Source of the DNA: CBDATB01 sp965199745
GTDB taxonomy: Bacteria; Bacteroidota; Bacteroidia; Cytophagales; Flammeovirgaceae
Assembly: GCA_965199745.1 (NCBI GenBank)
Contig: CBDATB010000010.1
Span: 124,001-188,000 of the forward strand
Direction of reading: 5' to 3'
Length of the DNA: 64,000 bases
Positions 18,051-27,829 of the stretch are shown here, piece after piece. The notes under the pieces are model-generated. The model ran no database searches. It was given only the letters and a program-made list of their open reading frames with translations, and was not told the DNA's origin. Position numbers and translations under genes: made by a program. Position 1 is the first letter of the stretch; each line of letters opens with the position of its first letter.

Positions 18051-18070
18051 AGGGCGAGTAATTTCGCCCT
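18051..18070 (-). terminator. Hairpin downstream of tuf
   Basis: AGGGCGA (18051-18057) pairs perfectly with TCGCCCT (18064-18070) across a 6-nt loop, 22 bp past the tuf stop. No T-run follows on the minus strand, so terminator function is inferred from position. Confidence 0.45.
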
Positions 18071-18091
18071 TAAAAGTATTGTCTTCAAATA

Positions 18092-19273
18092 TCACTCGAT
18101 AATTTCAGTTACCTGACCCGCACCTACTGTGCGACCACCTTCACGAATGGCAAAGCGTAAGTTTTTTTCCATAGCTACCTCCTTTTGCAACTCTACGGTA
18201 ATAGTGATATTATCGCCCGGCATAACCATTTCTACGCCTTCAGGTAAGCTAATCGTACCAGTTACATCGGTGGTTCTGAAGTAAAATTGTGGGTTGTACC
18301 CTTTGAAGAAAGGAGTATGACGACCGCCTTCTTCTTTAGATAAGACATACACTTCACCTTTAAACTTTTTATGGGGTGTCACAGAACCCGGTTTACAGAT
18401 AACCATACCCCTGCAGATTTGCTCTTTGTCAATACCTCTTAAAAGCAAACCTACATTATCGCCGGCTTCACCTCTGTCAAGTATTTTACGGAACATTTCA
18501 ACACCTGTTACAGTAGATTTCAAATCTTCAGCACCCATGCCTAATATATCTACCGAGTCGCCGGAGTTGATTACACCTTTTTCAATTCTACCAGTTGCTA
18601 CTGTGCCACGTCCAGTGATAGAGAAGACATCTTCTACAGGCATAAGAAAATCTTTATCTACATCTCTGGTAGGAACAGGGATATGTTCATCAACATTTTT
18701 CATCAGTTCCTCCACCGTTTTTACCCAGTCTGCCTCACCATTCAAAGCACCTAAGGCAGAACCCTGAACGACGGGGCAGTCTCCGTAGCCTCTTGCCTCG
18801 AGTTCTTCGGCAATTTCCATTTCTACTAATTCCAACATCTCAGGATCATCAACCATATCAGCTTTATTGAGAAATACCACAATTCTGGGTACACCTACCT
18901 GACGTGCCAATAGGATATGTTCTTTAGTTTGAGGCATTGCTCCATCAGTGGCAGCCACTACCAAAATAGCACCGTCCATCTGTGCGGCACCTGTTACCAT
19001 ATTTTTTACATAATCGGCGTGGCCGGGGCAGTCAACATGCGCGTAATGCCTATTTTCTGTCTGATATTCTACGTGTGAAGTGTTAATAGTGATACCCCTT
19101 TCTCTTTCTTCGGGGGCATTATCAATAGCACTAAAATCTTTTTGGTCAGCCAAACCTTTTGCTGATAATACTTTGGTGATAGCTGATGTCAGTGTGGTTT
19201 TTCCATGATCCACATGACCTATAGTACCCACATTCAAGTGTGGTTTAGAACGATCGAAGGTTTCCTTAGCCAT
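18092..19273 (-). CDS. tuf: Translation elongation factor Tu
   Basis: 393 residues, full length. The GTPase motifs are GHVDHGKTTLT (P-loop), DCPGHADYVKNM (switch II) and NKADMVDD, followed by domains II and III ending GRTVGAGQVTEIIE. EF-Tu delivers aminoacyl-tRNA to the ribosome. It is the last gene of a tRNA-Tyr/Gly/Thr-tuf transcription unit. In many bacteria tuf continues into trnW-secE-nusG; here it is followed instead by a decayed gene, so those genes must lie elsewhere or a rearrangement has occurred. Confidence 0.97.
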   Translation of the reverse strand: MAKETFDRSKPHLNVGTIGHVDHGKTTLTSAITKVLSAKGLADQKDFSAIDNAPEERERGITINTSHVEYQTENRHYAHVDCPGHADYVKNMVTGAAQMDGAILVVAATDGAMPQTKEHILLARQVGVPRIVVFLNKADMVDDPEMLELVEMEIAEELEARGYGDCPVVQGSALGALNGEADWVKTVEELMKNVDEHIPVPTRDVDKDFLMPVEDVFSITGRGTVATGRIEKGVINSGDSVDILGMGAEDLKSTVTGVEMFRKILDRGEAGDNVGLLLRGIDKEQICRGMVICKPGSVTPHKKFKGEVYVLSKEEGGRHTPFFKGYNPQFYFRTTDVTGTISLPEGVEMVMPGDNITITVELQKEVAMEKNLRFAIREGGRTVGAGQVTEIIE

Positions 19274-19366
19274 TTTTCAATATTCAAGTAAGATTAAAAT
19301 TTTACAAATAAAACCAAAACACAATGTACAGCTTATTTTCTTAAAAAGAGGGCAGCTTTAAAGTGT

Positions 19367-19441
19367 TGGAGCCAATGACGGGATTTGAACCCGTGACCTC
19401 TTCCTTACCAAGGAAACGCTCTACCACTGAGCTACATCGGC
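19367..19441 (-). tRNA. tRNA-Thr (GGT)
   Basis: Minus-strand cloverleaf starting GCCGATGTAGCTCAG and ending CATTGGCTCCA, with CCA encoded. The anticodon loop TTGGTAA gives GGT. It lies just upstream of tuf in the same transcript. Confidence 0.95.
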
Positions 19442-19593
19442 TGTTGGTAATTCCCACAGCCTGAAAGACGAATGTACACCAGATACAGGCACAACTAAAT
19501 GCTCAATTTTCGCTGTGATATTTGTTATCTGAGTGCAAGAGCTGTCAGCTGCCCAATGGTAAGTTGCAATCTTGACAACTTCATATTTTACCG

Positions 19594-19667
19594 AGCGGGA
19601 AATGGGACTCGAACCCACGACTTACAGCTTGGAAGGCTGTCGCTCTAGCCAACTGAGCTACTCCCGC
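19594..19667 (-). tRNA. tRNA-Gly (TCC)
   Basis: Minus-strand cloverleaf starting GCGGGAGTAGCTCAG. The anticodon loop CTTCCAA gives TCC, and the T-arm is GTGGGTTCGAGTCCCAT. CCA is not encoded. It is the second tRNA of the tuf operon. Confidence 0.95.
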
Positions 19668-19738
19668 TAAGAATATGCTAGGACAAAAGTGAACTACCTC
19701 TAAACTAAAGATACAGAAGATTCAAAGCCCTTACGGGC

Positions 19739-19900
19739 TTATCTTTTTTTCTGCTTCGCAGAGCCACGACCACCCACAAAGCTATTGCCTTGTAAGCCCG
19801 CCAATATATTCTCCATAGATCCTGATCTGGGCAGCCCCTGCCCTATTTTTTGCCCGTTTGCATTTATCCACCAAACTAAAAACTTGCTGGTTTTTTGCAA
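19739..19900 (-). CDS. Possible small basic protein between tRNA genes
   Basis: A 53-codon frame from TTG 19900 to TAA 19739, between tRNA-Tyr and tRNA-Gly. It encodes MQKTSKFLVWWINANGQKIG, then QGLPRSGSMENILAGLQGNS and FVGGRGSAKQKKR. It looks like a real coding tail, and a hairpin (AAGCCC-TTAC-GGGCTT, 19725-19740) abuts its stop. An internal ATG would give only 25 residues. Location inside a tRNA operon is unusual. It may be a small ribosome- or RNA-associated protein, a remnant, or chance. Confidence 0.3.
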   Translation of the reverse strand: MQKTSKFLVWWINANGQKIGQGLPRSGSMENILAGLQGNSFVGGRGSAKQKKR

Positions 19901-19917
19901 ACTTTTTTATAAAACGG

Positions 19918-20000
19918 TGGGGAGAGAAGGATTCGAACCTTCGTAGACCGAAGTCAACAGATTTACAGTCTGTCCCATTTGACCACTCTGGTACCTCCCC
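19918..20000 (-). tRNA. tRNA-Tyr (GTA)
   Basis: Minus-strand tRNA with a long variable arm. The acceptor GGGGAGG pairs with TCTCCCC, and the anticodon loop CTGTAAA gives GTA. CCA is not encoded. It is the first gene after the promoter at 20067-20096. Confidence 0.95.
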
Positions 20001-20066
20001 TTAAAACAAAAGATAAAAACTAAGGTGGAGAAAAGCACCCAAAGCACTCTTGCAAAACAAGCAGCG

Positions 20067-20096
20067 CAAAGGTAAACAATATATTATATAGCCCAA
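20067..20096 (-). promoter_or_regulatory. Promoter of the tRNA-tuf operon
   Basis: Minus strand: TTG (20096-20094), a 19-nt AT-rich spacer, then TACCTTTG (20074-20067). This is a close match to the Bacteroidota promoter consensus, about 67 nt before tRNA-Tyr. Confidence 0.7.
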
Positions 20097-20141
20097 TATT
20101 TTTTTTCTTTTTTTAGCCCTTGATTAGCGTAATAACATATT

Positions 20142-20657
20142 TTAGTTTTTGAAAATAAGCATAAACAAAAAGGTAAGTACGAAACCTATTAAAAACATGC
20201 CTATTGCCTGATCAAGGGACAAGTCTTCCATAGAAAGATTTCTAATTTCATTGACTATTTGCTCATATTGCTGCTGTGAATAGTGTGCAGTAAAATCTTC
20301 TTTGGTTCTTTCGAGCAAGCTCAATGAATCCCTAACGTAAGCCTGGTAAGTGTTTCCCTCTTTACCTGAAAAAGATAAATATAGGTATGTAAACAAACCT
20401 AAAAAGCTAGCAGCAATGATATTGAGTAGAAAGCCGAGAATAATCGCTTGATGGACTCGTAAAAGACGGTTGTTATATTTATCGCGGAAAATTTTGAATG
20501 CACCAGCGAAAAAAAGCGCATAAATACCGATATAAATATACTTATGCTTCCCAAAAGGATTTAAACTAAGACTATCGAGCAAAAAAAAGTATACAGCACA
20601 GGCAGCAGCAGCTAACACACCTGCTAGCAGAGCTACTTTTAGTAAACTTTCACGCAT
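20142..20657 (-). CDS. DUF4199-like membrane protein
   Basis: Start taken at ATG 20657 (MRESLLKVALLAGVLAAAAC); the frame extends upstream to 20723 without a better signal. About 171 residues with four hydrophobic segments, a loop between the third and fourth, and a C-terminal anchor (FLIGFVLTFLFMLIF). The layout matches DUF4199, a Bacteroidota family of small inner-membrane proteins of unknown function. It lies just upstream of the tRNA-tuf promoter on the same strand. Confidence 0.7.
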   Translation of the reverse strand: MRESLLKVALLAGVLAAAACAVYFFLLDSLSLNPFGKHKYIYIGIYALFFAGAFKIFRDKYNNRLLRVHQAIILGFLLNIIAASFLGLFTYLYLSFSGKEGNTYQAYVRDSLSLLERTKEDFTAHYSQQQYEQIVNEIRNLSMEDLSLDQAIGMFLIGFVLTFLFMLIFKN

Positions 20658-20723
20658 GATTGAGTGTTTTTTTTCGGACAAAATTACGCGAATTGTTATT
20701 AAACTTGGTATTGTGGCTAGCAA

Positions 20724-21111
20724 TTTTATTCTCAGTGCCTGTATCGAATGCGGCGGGGTTGTTAGCTAGGATTACAAAAATAGCCTACAGAGATGCTGAT
20801 TTTGAATTAAGATGATTTAAGTCGGGAAAATAGAAGGATAAAAATTAGACCCCCCGAAAGCGGGGAATACTTCTAAAGTATATGCAAGACTTTAAGGAGG
20901 AAAATACAATAATATGCAAAAGAGAAAGAAATAACAGCTAAAAACATACTGCTAAAAAGAACAAACAACATCAATAACAAATATGAAATACCGCACTATT
21001 AGTATGAATATTAGGTATTGTATATTTTCATCAGCAACAATTATTCGGCAGTATGTAGTGAATATACCAACTCAAATAAATAGATTTGCTGAAATATAAA
21101 TAGCATCTGTT
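20724..21111 (+). other. Intergenic region upstream of mfd
   Basis: 388 bp, AT-rich, no credible gene. One compact hairpin is present, CCCCG-AAAG-CGGGG (20852-20865). It is not followed by a T-run and matches no riboswitch I know. No clear -33/-7 promoter was found. Confidence 0.4.
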
Positions 21112-24100
21112 TTGCAAACAAATTACGTAAAAACACCCACAGACATACCCACTGAACTATCACTTGATGAGTTCCTTAATATTTACAGCCAAGATAGCTT
21201 AGTTAAACACGCAGTAGAAAAAATTTCCGCTGATAGGCACGCCCGCAGAATTTATTTAAAAGGGTTATCGGGCAGCCTGAATGCTATTCTGTCGGCAGTG
21301 GTGTACTCACAGCAACTGTGCAACCATCTATTTGTGCTACACGATAAAGAAGAAGCCGCTTATTTTTATCATGATCTACAAAGTTTGTTACCACATAAAG
21401 ATGACATTCTTTTTTTCCCCACTTCTTATAAAAAGCCCTATCAATTTTCGCAAATCGAAAATGCTAATGTGCTACAAAGGGCTGAGGCACTCAATCATTT
21501 AAATAAAGGAGAAAAAGGTAAATTAATCGTAAGCTATCCTGAAGCACTGACAGAAAAAGTAATCAATCGCAGAGCTCTACTAAAACATTCGCTTGCCTTG
21601 AAAAAAGGTGAGCAGCCAGGTGTCGATTTTGTGGCTGAAGTTTTAACTGAATATGATTTTGAAAAAACAGACTTGGTCTATGAAGCCGGTCAATTTGCCG
21701 TTAGAGGAGCAATTGTAGATATTTTTTCCTATGCCCACGAATATCCTTACCGAATAGAGTTTTTTGATGAAGAGATAGAAAGTATCCGTACTTTTGACCC
21801 GCTCACACAACTTTCTGTTGCAGTGTTAGATTATGCTGCTATTATTCCTGATATTCAAACAAAACTTCAGCAAGAAACCCGTGAGTCATTTTTTCACTTT
21901 TTAGTGGAAAACTCAAAAATATGGTTCAAAGATGTGGCACTCACTATTGACATTATTGAAAAACATTTTAATAAAGCCAGCAAGTATTTTCAAGAAATTA
22001 TTATTAAAAGCAACGACACGCAAGTTATCTCTGACCCAGAACATCTATTCGAGTCGCCTGCTGGATTTGTCGAAAGCCTCAAAAACTACCGTACTATTAT
22101 AGAATTTGGTAACAGGTCTTATTTTGACCAAGAGGCCATTGTCATTGAATTTTCTTCTCAATCCCAAGCTTCTTTTAATAAAGATTTTAAATTGCTGGCA
22201 GATGCCCTAAAAAAAAATCAAGAAAAAGGTATCAAAAATATTATTGTTTCCGACTCGCATCACCAGCTCACGCGGCTGGCTACTATTTTCAAAGAACTTA
22301 ATCCGGAGCTTGCCTTCAAAGAGGTACAACTTTCGCTCAGTAGTGGTTTTTACGACAAAAGCACGAAAATTGCCTGTTATACAGATCACCAGATTTTTGA
22401 AAGATATTTCAAGCATAAAGCTAAGCAACGGTTTACGAAATCTAGGGCAATTACGCTTAAAGAGCTTCAAGCATTGGAAGTAGGCGATTATGTAACGCAC
22501 ATAGATTACGGGATTGGGCGTTTTGGCGGTTTAGAAAAAATAATGGCAGGCAACAGGGATCAAGAAGCCATTCGTTTAATTTTTCGAGACAATGACCTGC
22601 TTTATATAAGTGTACATGCTTTACACAAAATATCAAAATATAGCGGCAAAGACGGAAAAATACCCCATATCGATAAACTGGGTTCGAGAGAATGGGAGCA
22701 GAAGAAGAGAAAAACCAAACACAGGATTAAAGACGTTGCCAAAGAACTGATTAAGTTATATGCAAAAAGAAAAGCAGCAAAAGGCTTTCAGGCAGTACCA
22801 GATTCATATTTGCAGGCAGAGTTAGAATCTTCTTTTATTTATGAGGAAACACCCGACCAAGTCAAAGCTATTAGAGAAACCAAAGCAGATATGGAGCAAG
22901 CCCATCCGATGGATCGCCTAATTTGTGGAGATGTAGGTTTTGGTAAAACCGAAGTAGCTATACGCGCTGCTTTTAAATCGGTTTGTAATAGTAAGCAAGT
23001 GGCAGTATTAGTACCCACTACTTTGCTAGCTTACCAGCACTATGTTACTTTTAGTGAACGCTTAAAAAGCATGCCTTGTGAAGTAGCCTATATTAACCGA
23101 TTCAGAACGGCTAGAGAAATTCGTGAAATAGCCACAGGACTTAAAGAAGGAAAAATAGATATACTCATCGGTACACATAAAATACTGGGTAAAGACATTG
23201 ATTTTAAAGATTTAGGCTTGCTTATCATAGATGAAGAGCAGAAGTTTGGGGTAAAAACCAAAGAGAAACTCAAAGAATTGAAGGTAAATGTAGACACACT
23301 CACGCTTACAGCTACCCCTATTCCACGTACCCTACATTTTTCATTAATGGGCGCACGCGATCTTTCTATCATTAGCACACCCCCTTTCAATCGGCAGCCC
23401 GTCAGCACCGAGCTACATGCCTATAACGAAGTGGTTATCAGAGATGCTATACACAATGAACTGCAGAGAAATGGTCAGGTTTTTTTTGTACATAATCGTG
23501 TGCGTGACATCATAGAAGTGGCCAACACTATTTTGCGCCTAGTACCCGATGCAAAAGTAGCCTACGCGCATGGGCAGATGGAAGGCACAAAACTAGAAAA
23601 AGTCATGATGAAATTTGTAGCTGGAGAATACGATGTACTAGTGTCGACCAATATCATAGAATCAGGGCTAGATATTGCCAATGCTAACACTATTATTATT
23701 AATCGTGCACATACTTTTGGCTTGTCAGACTTACATCAGATGCGGGGTAGAGTGGGGCGTTCCAATAAGAAAGCTTATTGTTATATTTTAGCTCCCCCAA
23801 CTGCTACCCTAGCCCTCGATGCGCGTAAGCGACTGAGTACTTTGGAAGAATTTTCCGATCTGGGCGATGGCTTCAAAGTTGCCATGCGCGATCTCGACAT
23901 TAGGGGAGCAGGTAATATTCTCGGCGGTGAGCAAAGTGGTTTTATTAGTGATTTAGGTTTTGATATGTACAATAAAATATTGGAGGATGCAGTAAAAGAA
24001 CTAAAAGAAGAAGAATTTAAAGAACTTTTTAGTAGCAATCAAAGTCCTGACTTACAAAACCTACAACCCGACTGCCACATTGAAACAGACTTTGGAATAC

Positions 24101-24510
24101 TTATTCCCGAAGACTATATAAGCAATATATCAGAGCGATTGAAGTTGTATGTACAAGCTGATAAAATAGCAAATGAACCCGCGTTAAAGAAGTTTGAGAA
24201 AAACCTCAAAGATCGATTCGGCCCAATTCCTGAGCCTGTAAAGCATTTGTTAAAAAGCATTGAAATGCGTTGGCTTGCTCAAAAATTAGGAATTGAAAAG
24301 TTAATTTTGAAAAATGATACATTAAAAGCGTCTTTACCCAACAAGGATGTAGAAAAATATTATCAATCAGATACTTTTGGCAAAATTATTGATTTCATAC
24401 GGAAGTGTCCGAGCCAATGCCAGTTGAAAGAAAAAAGCAGGCGGCTCATCCTTATAATAGAAAACATTACATCTGTTGACGGAGCTACGAAATATCTCAA
24501 TCAGATTTAA
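21112..24510 (+). CDS. mfd: Transcription-repair coupling factor Mfd
   Basis: A 1132-residue SF2 translocase that removes stalled RNA polymerase and recruits UvrA. Visible parts: UvrB-like N-terminal region, RNA polymerase interaction (CarD-like) domain near residue 457 (EVGDYVTHIDYGIGRFGG), Walker A CGDVGFGKTEVA near 603, DEEQ box near 706, LTATPIPRTLHFS, the helicase C motifs (MRGRVGRSNKKAYCY), and the TRCF C-terminal domain. No ATG occurs in the first part of the frame, so TTG 21112 is the only sensible start. The stop lies in a near-palindrome (24500-24518) that could act in 3'-end formation. Confidence 0.95.
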   Translation: MQTNYVKTPTDIPTELSLDEFLNIYSQDSLVKHAVEKISADRHARRIYLKGLSGSLNAILSAVVYSQQLCNHLFVLHDKEEAAYFYHDLQSLLPHKDDILFFPTSYKKPYQFSQIENANVLQRAEALNHLNKGEKGKLIVSYPEALTEKVINRRALLKHSLALKKGEQPGVDFVAEVLTEYDFEKTDLVYEAGQFAVRGAIVDIFSYAHEYPYRIEFFDEEIESIRTFDPLTQLSVAVLDYAAIIPDIQTKLQQETRESFFHFLVENSKIWFKDVALTIDIIEKHFNKASKYFQEIIIKSNDTQVISDPEHLFESPAGFVESLKNYRTIIEFGNRSYFDQEAIVIEFSSQSQASFNKDFKLLADALKKNQEKGIKNIIVSDSHHQLTRLATIFKELNPELAFKEVQLSLSSGFYDKSTKIACYTDHQIFERYFKHKAKQRFTKSRAITLKELQALEVGDYVTHIDYGIGRFGGLEKIMAGNRDQEAIRLIFRDNDLLYISVHALHKISKYSGKDGKIPHIDKLGSREWEQKKRKTKHRIKDVAKELIKLYAKRKAAKGFQAVPDSYLQAELESSFIYEETPDQVKAIRETKADMEQAHPMDRLICGDVGFGKTEVAIRAAFKSVCNSKQVAVLVPTTLLAYQHYVTFSERLKSMPCEVAYINRFRTAREIREIATGLKEGKIDILIGTHKILGKDIDFKDLGLLIIDEEQKFGVKTKEKLKELKVNVDTLTLTATPIPRTLHFSLMGARDLSIISTPPFNRQPVSTELHAYNEVVIRDAIHNELQRNGQVFFVHNRVRDIIEVANTILRLVPDAKVAYAHGQMEGTKLEKVMMKFVAGEYDVLVSTNIIESGLDIANANTIIINRAHTFGLSDLHQMRGRVGRSNKKAYCYILAPPTATLALDARKRLSTLEEFSDLGDGFKVAMRDLDIRGAGNILGGEQSGFISDLGFDMYNKILEDAVKELKEEEFKELFSSNQSPDLQNLQPDCHIETDFGILIPEDYISNISERLKLYVQADKIANEPALKKFEKNLKDRFGPIPEPVKHLLKSIEMRWLAQKLGIEKLILKNDTLKASLPNKDVEKYYQSDTFGKIIDFIRKCPSQCQLKEKSRRLILIIENITSVDGATKYLNQI

Positions 24511-24617
24511 AATCTGATACTTTCACCTTATTTTAGGTACAATTATTGAACTAAGTAACCCATTCACTTCCCTTGAATTTTATAAAAAACACAGTAAATC
24601 TTTCACAATTAAGCTTT

Positions 24618-25838
24618 ATGAAAAATATCACAAACAAACTGACATCTATCTGTTTGCTAGCTTTAGGTTCAACGTTAGTAGGATGTCGTTTCTCAAGCGG
24701 CTATCCCACCAGCACATCTCCGGGAGGTCAGAGTACTAAAACAGGTGCCTTTTATAATGACAGAGATGCAGAAAACCCTTTTATTGTAAGAGAATATGAA
24801 GGTCAACCCTTAGGTCCTGATCTAACCTTCATAGAAGGTGGCAGAGTCATTTTGGGGTCGTTCGAAGAAGATTTGCTCAGATCAAGAGACAATTTAGAAA
24901 GGACAGTTACTGTTGCCTCTTTTTATATGGACGAGACAGAAGTTGCCAATATTCACTGGCTAGAATACTTGCACTCTGCCAGAGACTCGGGGCAGCAATA
25001 CTACGAAGAAGCACTACCCGACACTACCGTATGGGCGCAGCCTTTGGCAGCCAATGACCCATATGTAGATCATTACCTGAGATACCCAGGATTCAGGTAC
25101 TACCCTGTAGTAGGTATTACTTGGTTGCAAGTACAAAATTTCTGCCGGTGGAGAACAGCACTTGTCAATCAGCAGTTAGTATTTAGAAATGGGGATGATG
25201 AAGAATTCGCTGCAGCAGAAAATGGTGAGCAAATTCCCTTAGAATCAGGTGTTGTATTGCCTAATTACCGGCTGCCAACAGAGGCTGAGTGGGAATATGC
25301 AGCCCAAGCACTCATTGGGGTGCAAGATTTCGATGAGAACTATAGCCATAGAAGAATATATCCTTGGGACGGACATTCACTCAGAAACCCTTATGGTTAT
25401 GATATGGGTTTCTTCTTGGCTAACTTTAAGAGAGGACGAGGTGACTATGCGGGTATTGCTGGCAAATTGAATGATGCAGATATGATTACTACTTGGATTT
25501 ACAATAACCCCCCTAACGACTTTGGCTTATATAATATGGCTGGTAATGTTAGCGAATGGGTAGAAGATATTTACAGACCTCTTTCTTTCCAAGATTTTGA
25601 AGACCTAAACCCCATCCGAAACTCCGGATTTCTCGATGATGAAGACTATGGTTATATTTACGATAAAGAACAATATCAAACCTTTATAGATAACCACGTA
25701 AGAGTGTACAAAGGCGGTTCGTGGAGAGATGTGGCTTACTGGATGTCTCCCGGCACCAGAAGGTACCTCGAAGAAGACTCGGCAACTTCTACTATCGGTT
25801 TCCGATGTGCAATGATAAGTGCTGGTGGAAGCTATTAA
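24618..25838 (+). CDS. gldJ: Gliding motility / T9SS lipoprotein GldJ
   Basis: ATG 24618 gives a lipoprotein signal peptide (MKNITNKLTSICLLALGSTL, lipobox VGC); ATG 24573 upstream would bury it. The mature protein, about 390 residues, is one formylglycine-generating-enzyme (SUMF1)-like domain: LTFIEGGRVILGSFEED, MDETEVANIHWLEYL, PTEAEWEYAAQA, NMAGNVSEWVEDIY, YKGGSWRD, and a final IGFRCAM. The pattern YEGQPLGPDLTFIEGG and DPYVDHYLRYPGFRYYPVVG fits GldJ rather than GldK. GldJ is an outer-membrane lipoprotein needed for gliding and type IX secretion. It may share a transcript with mfd. Confidence 0.85.
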   Translation: MKNITNKLTSICLLALGSTLVGCRFSSGYPTSTSPGGQSTKTGAFYNDRDAENPFIVREYEGQPLGPDLTFIEGGRVILGSFEEDLLRSRDNLERTVTVASFYMDETEVANIHWLEYLHSARDSGQQYYEEALPDTTVWAQPLAANDPYVDHYLRYPGFRYYPVVGITWLQVQNFCRWRTALVNQQLVFRNGDDEEFAAAENGEQIPLESGVVLPNYRLPTEAEWEYAAQALIGVQDFDENYSHRRIYPWDGHSLRNPYGYDMGFFLANFKRGRGDYAGIAGKLNDADMITTWIYNNPPNDFGLYNMAGNVSEWVEDIYRPLSFQDFEDLNPIRNSGFLDDEDYGYIYDKEQYQTFIDNHVRVYKGGSWRDVAYWMSPGTRRYLEEDSATSTIGFRCAMISAGGSY

Positions 25839-25923
25839 TAAACAAGAAGAGACCTCACTTAGAAGATAACACTTTGAGTGTCTCTTCCTTTCGTTTGATA
25901 TTTTTAAGCAGCTCATCAAATAA

Positions 25924-27777
25924 TTAGACTACACCCTTCTCCACCTGCAAGTTATTGATAATAAACTTCTGACGGTCAGAAGTATTTTTACCCATGTAGT
26001 AAGCAAGCAGTTTTTTAATAGACATCTCTTTCTTTAAAATAACTGGTTCAAGACGCATTTCCTCGCCGATAAAATTTCCAAATTCATTGGGAGAGATCTC
26101 TCCAAGTCCTTTAAAACGGGTAATTTCAGGTTGATTACTGAATTTTTTCATCGCCTGTTGTTTTTCTTCGTCTGAATAACAATAAATTGTATTTTTTTTA
26201 TTTCTTACCCTGAAAAGTGGTGTCTCTAAAATATATAAATGCCCTTCTCTGACTAGGTCGGGGAAAAATTGCAAGAAAAAGGTTAATATAAGCAAACGAA
26301 TATGCATACCGTCTACATCGGCATCGGTAGCAATAACGATTTTGCTGTAACGTAAATCTTCTAGCCCATCTTCAATGTTCAATGCGTGTTGCAACAAGTT
26401 AAATTCTTCGTTTTCGTAAACAATTTTTTTTGTCAGCGAAAAGGTATTCAATGGTTTTCCTCGCAGGCTAAATACAGCTTGAATTTCTACATTGCGCGAC
26501 TTGGTGATACTACCACTTGCTGAATCACCTTCTGTGATGAAGAGCGTAGTTTGAAACTTTTCGATCTCTTTATTTTTTCCCTTATCATTAAGATGAATAC
26601 GACAATCGCGGAGTTTTTTGTTATGTAAGTTGGCTTTCTTTGCGCGTTCGTTGGCAAGCTTCTTAACACCCGCAATATCTTTACGCTCACGCTCGGACTG
26701 AAGAATGCGCTTCAGCATTGCTTGAGCAGAATCGGGATGTTTGTGTAGGTAGTCGTCAAGCTGTTTTTTAATAAAATCAATGACAAAACTTCTAACACTT
26801 GACCCGCCGAGAGCAACACTTAAAGAGCCTAGCTTGGTTTTGGTTTGCGACTCAAATACTGGCTCATGCATCCGAATACTCAAAGCACCTACAATAGATG
26901 CACGAATGTCAGCAGCATCGAAATTTTTGTTGAAATACTCTCTAACTGCTTTTATTAGTGCTTCGCGAAAAGCAACTAAATGTGTGCCTCCTTGTGTAGT
27001 GTGCTGCCCATTCACAAAAGAATAATAGTCTTCTCCGTATTGGTTGGCGTGGGTGAGAGCTACTTCAATATCATTACCTTTCAAATGGATGATAGGATAT
27101 CGGAGGTTTTCCTCGTTGGTTTTTCGCTTGAGTAAGTCGGCGAGTCCGTTAGCAGAAAAGTATTTTTTTTTGTTAAAGACAATATTTAAACTTACATTTA
27201 AAAAAACATAATTCCATATCTGTTCTTCCAAGAATTCGGGAATAAAACGGTAATTTTTAAAAATCGTTTCGTCCGGCTCAAAAACAATGTGCGTACCACT
27301 TTTTTGATTGGAGGAACTAATATAGTGGTCTTTTATCGGAATACCCATTTGAAAATCTATCGTCTTCACTTTACCATCTCTAAAGGATGATACCTTAAAC
27401 GAGCTAGAAAGCGCGTTAACTGCTTTTGTTCCCACTCCGTTAAGTCCGACAGATTTTTGAAAAACGCTTGAGTCGTATTTACCACCTGTATTAATTTTAG
27501 CAACGCAATCTAGCACTTTTCCCAAAGGAATTCCTCTACCATAATCTCTTATTTCTACTCGTCGTTCATTGGCTTTCACTTCAATAGTTTTTCCAAAACC
27601 CATGGTATATTCATCAATACTATTATCAATTACTTCTTTCACTAAGACGTAAATACCGTCGTCGGGTGCAGAGCCATCGCCCAGTTTACCGATGTACATA
27701 CCTGGACGTAATCTAATATGCTCGCGCCAGTCAAGCGATTTAATACTGTCTTCTGTATAACGAGAATTATTGGTCAT
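25924..27777 (-). CDS. parE: DNA topoisomerase IV subunit B
   Basis: 617 residues. GHKL ATPase blocks: VKEVIDNSIDEY, RDYGRGIPLG, GLNGVGTKAVNALS. The transducer holds the switch lysine region QTKTKLGS. The TOPRIM domain shows TEGDSASG and ATDADVDGMHIR. The short length and the GLNGVGTKAVNAL wording point to ParE rather than GyrB, as in Bacteroidota topoisomerase IV, which unlinks daughter chromosomes with ParC. parC is not adjacent in this window. Confidence 0.9.
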   Translation of the reverse strand: MTNNSRYTEDSIKSLDWREHIRLRPGMYIGKLGDGSAPDDGIYVLVKEVIDNSIDEYTMGFGKTIEVKANERRVEIRDYGRGIPLGKVLDCVAKINTGGKYDSSVFQKSVGLNGVGTKAVNALSSSFKVSSFRDGKVKTIDFQMGIPIKDHYISSSNQKSGTHIVFEPDETIFKNYRFIPEFLEEQIWNYVFLNVSLNIVFNKKKYFSANGLADLLKRKTNEENLRYPIIHLKGNDIEVALTHANQYGEDYYSFVNGQHTTQGGTHLVAFREALIKAVREYFNKNFDAADIRASIVGALSIRMHEPVFESQTKTKLGSLSVALGGSSVRSFVIDFIKKQLDDYLHKHPDSAQAMLKRILQSERERKDIAGVKKLANERAKKANLHNKKLRDCRIHLNDKGKNKEIEKFQTTLFITEGDSASGSITKSRNVEIQAVFSLRGKPLNTFSLTKKIVYENEEFNLLQHALNIEDGLEDLRYSKIVIATDADVDGMHIRLLILTFFLQFFPDLVREGHLYILETPLFRVRNKKNTIYCYSDEEKQQAMKKFSNQPEITRFKGLGEISPNEFGNFIGEEMRLEPVILKKEMSIKKLLAYYMGKNTSDRQKFIINNLQVEKGVV

Positions 27778-27829
27778 GTTTTTGACTCAAAAATCAGATT
27801 TTATTTATTTCCGCATGTGAGCTATGCCC

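Noticed and set aside
20851..20866. GC hairpin before mfd as a riboswitch
   Set aside because: A single 5-bp stem with a 4-nt loop, no conserved core and no expression platform.
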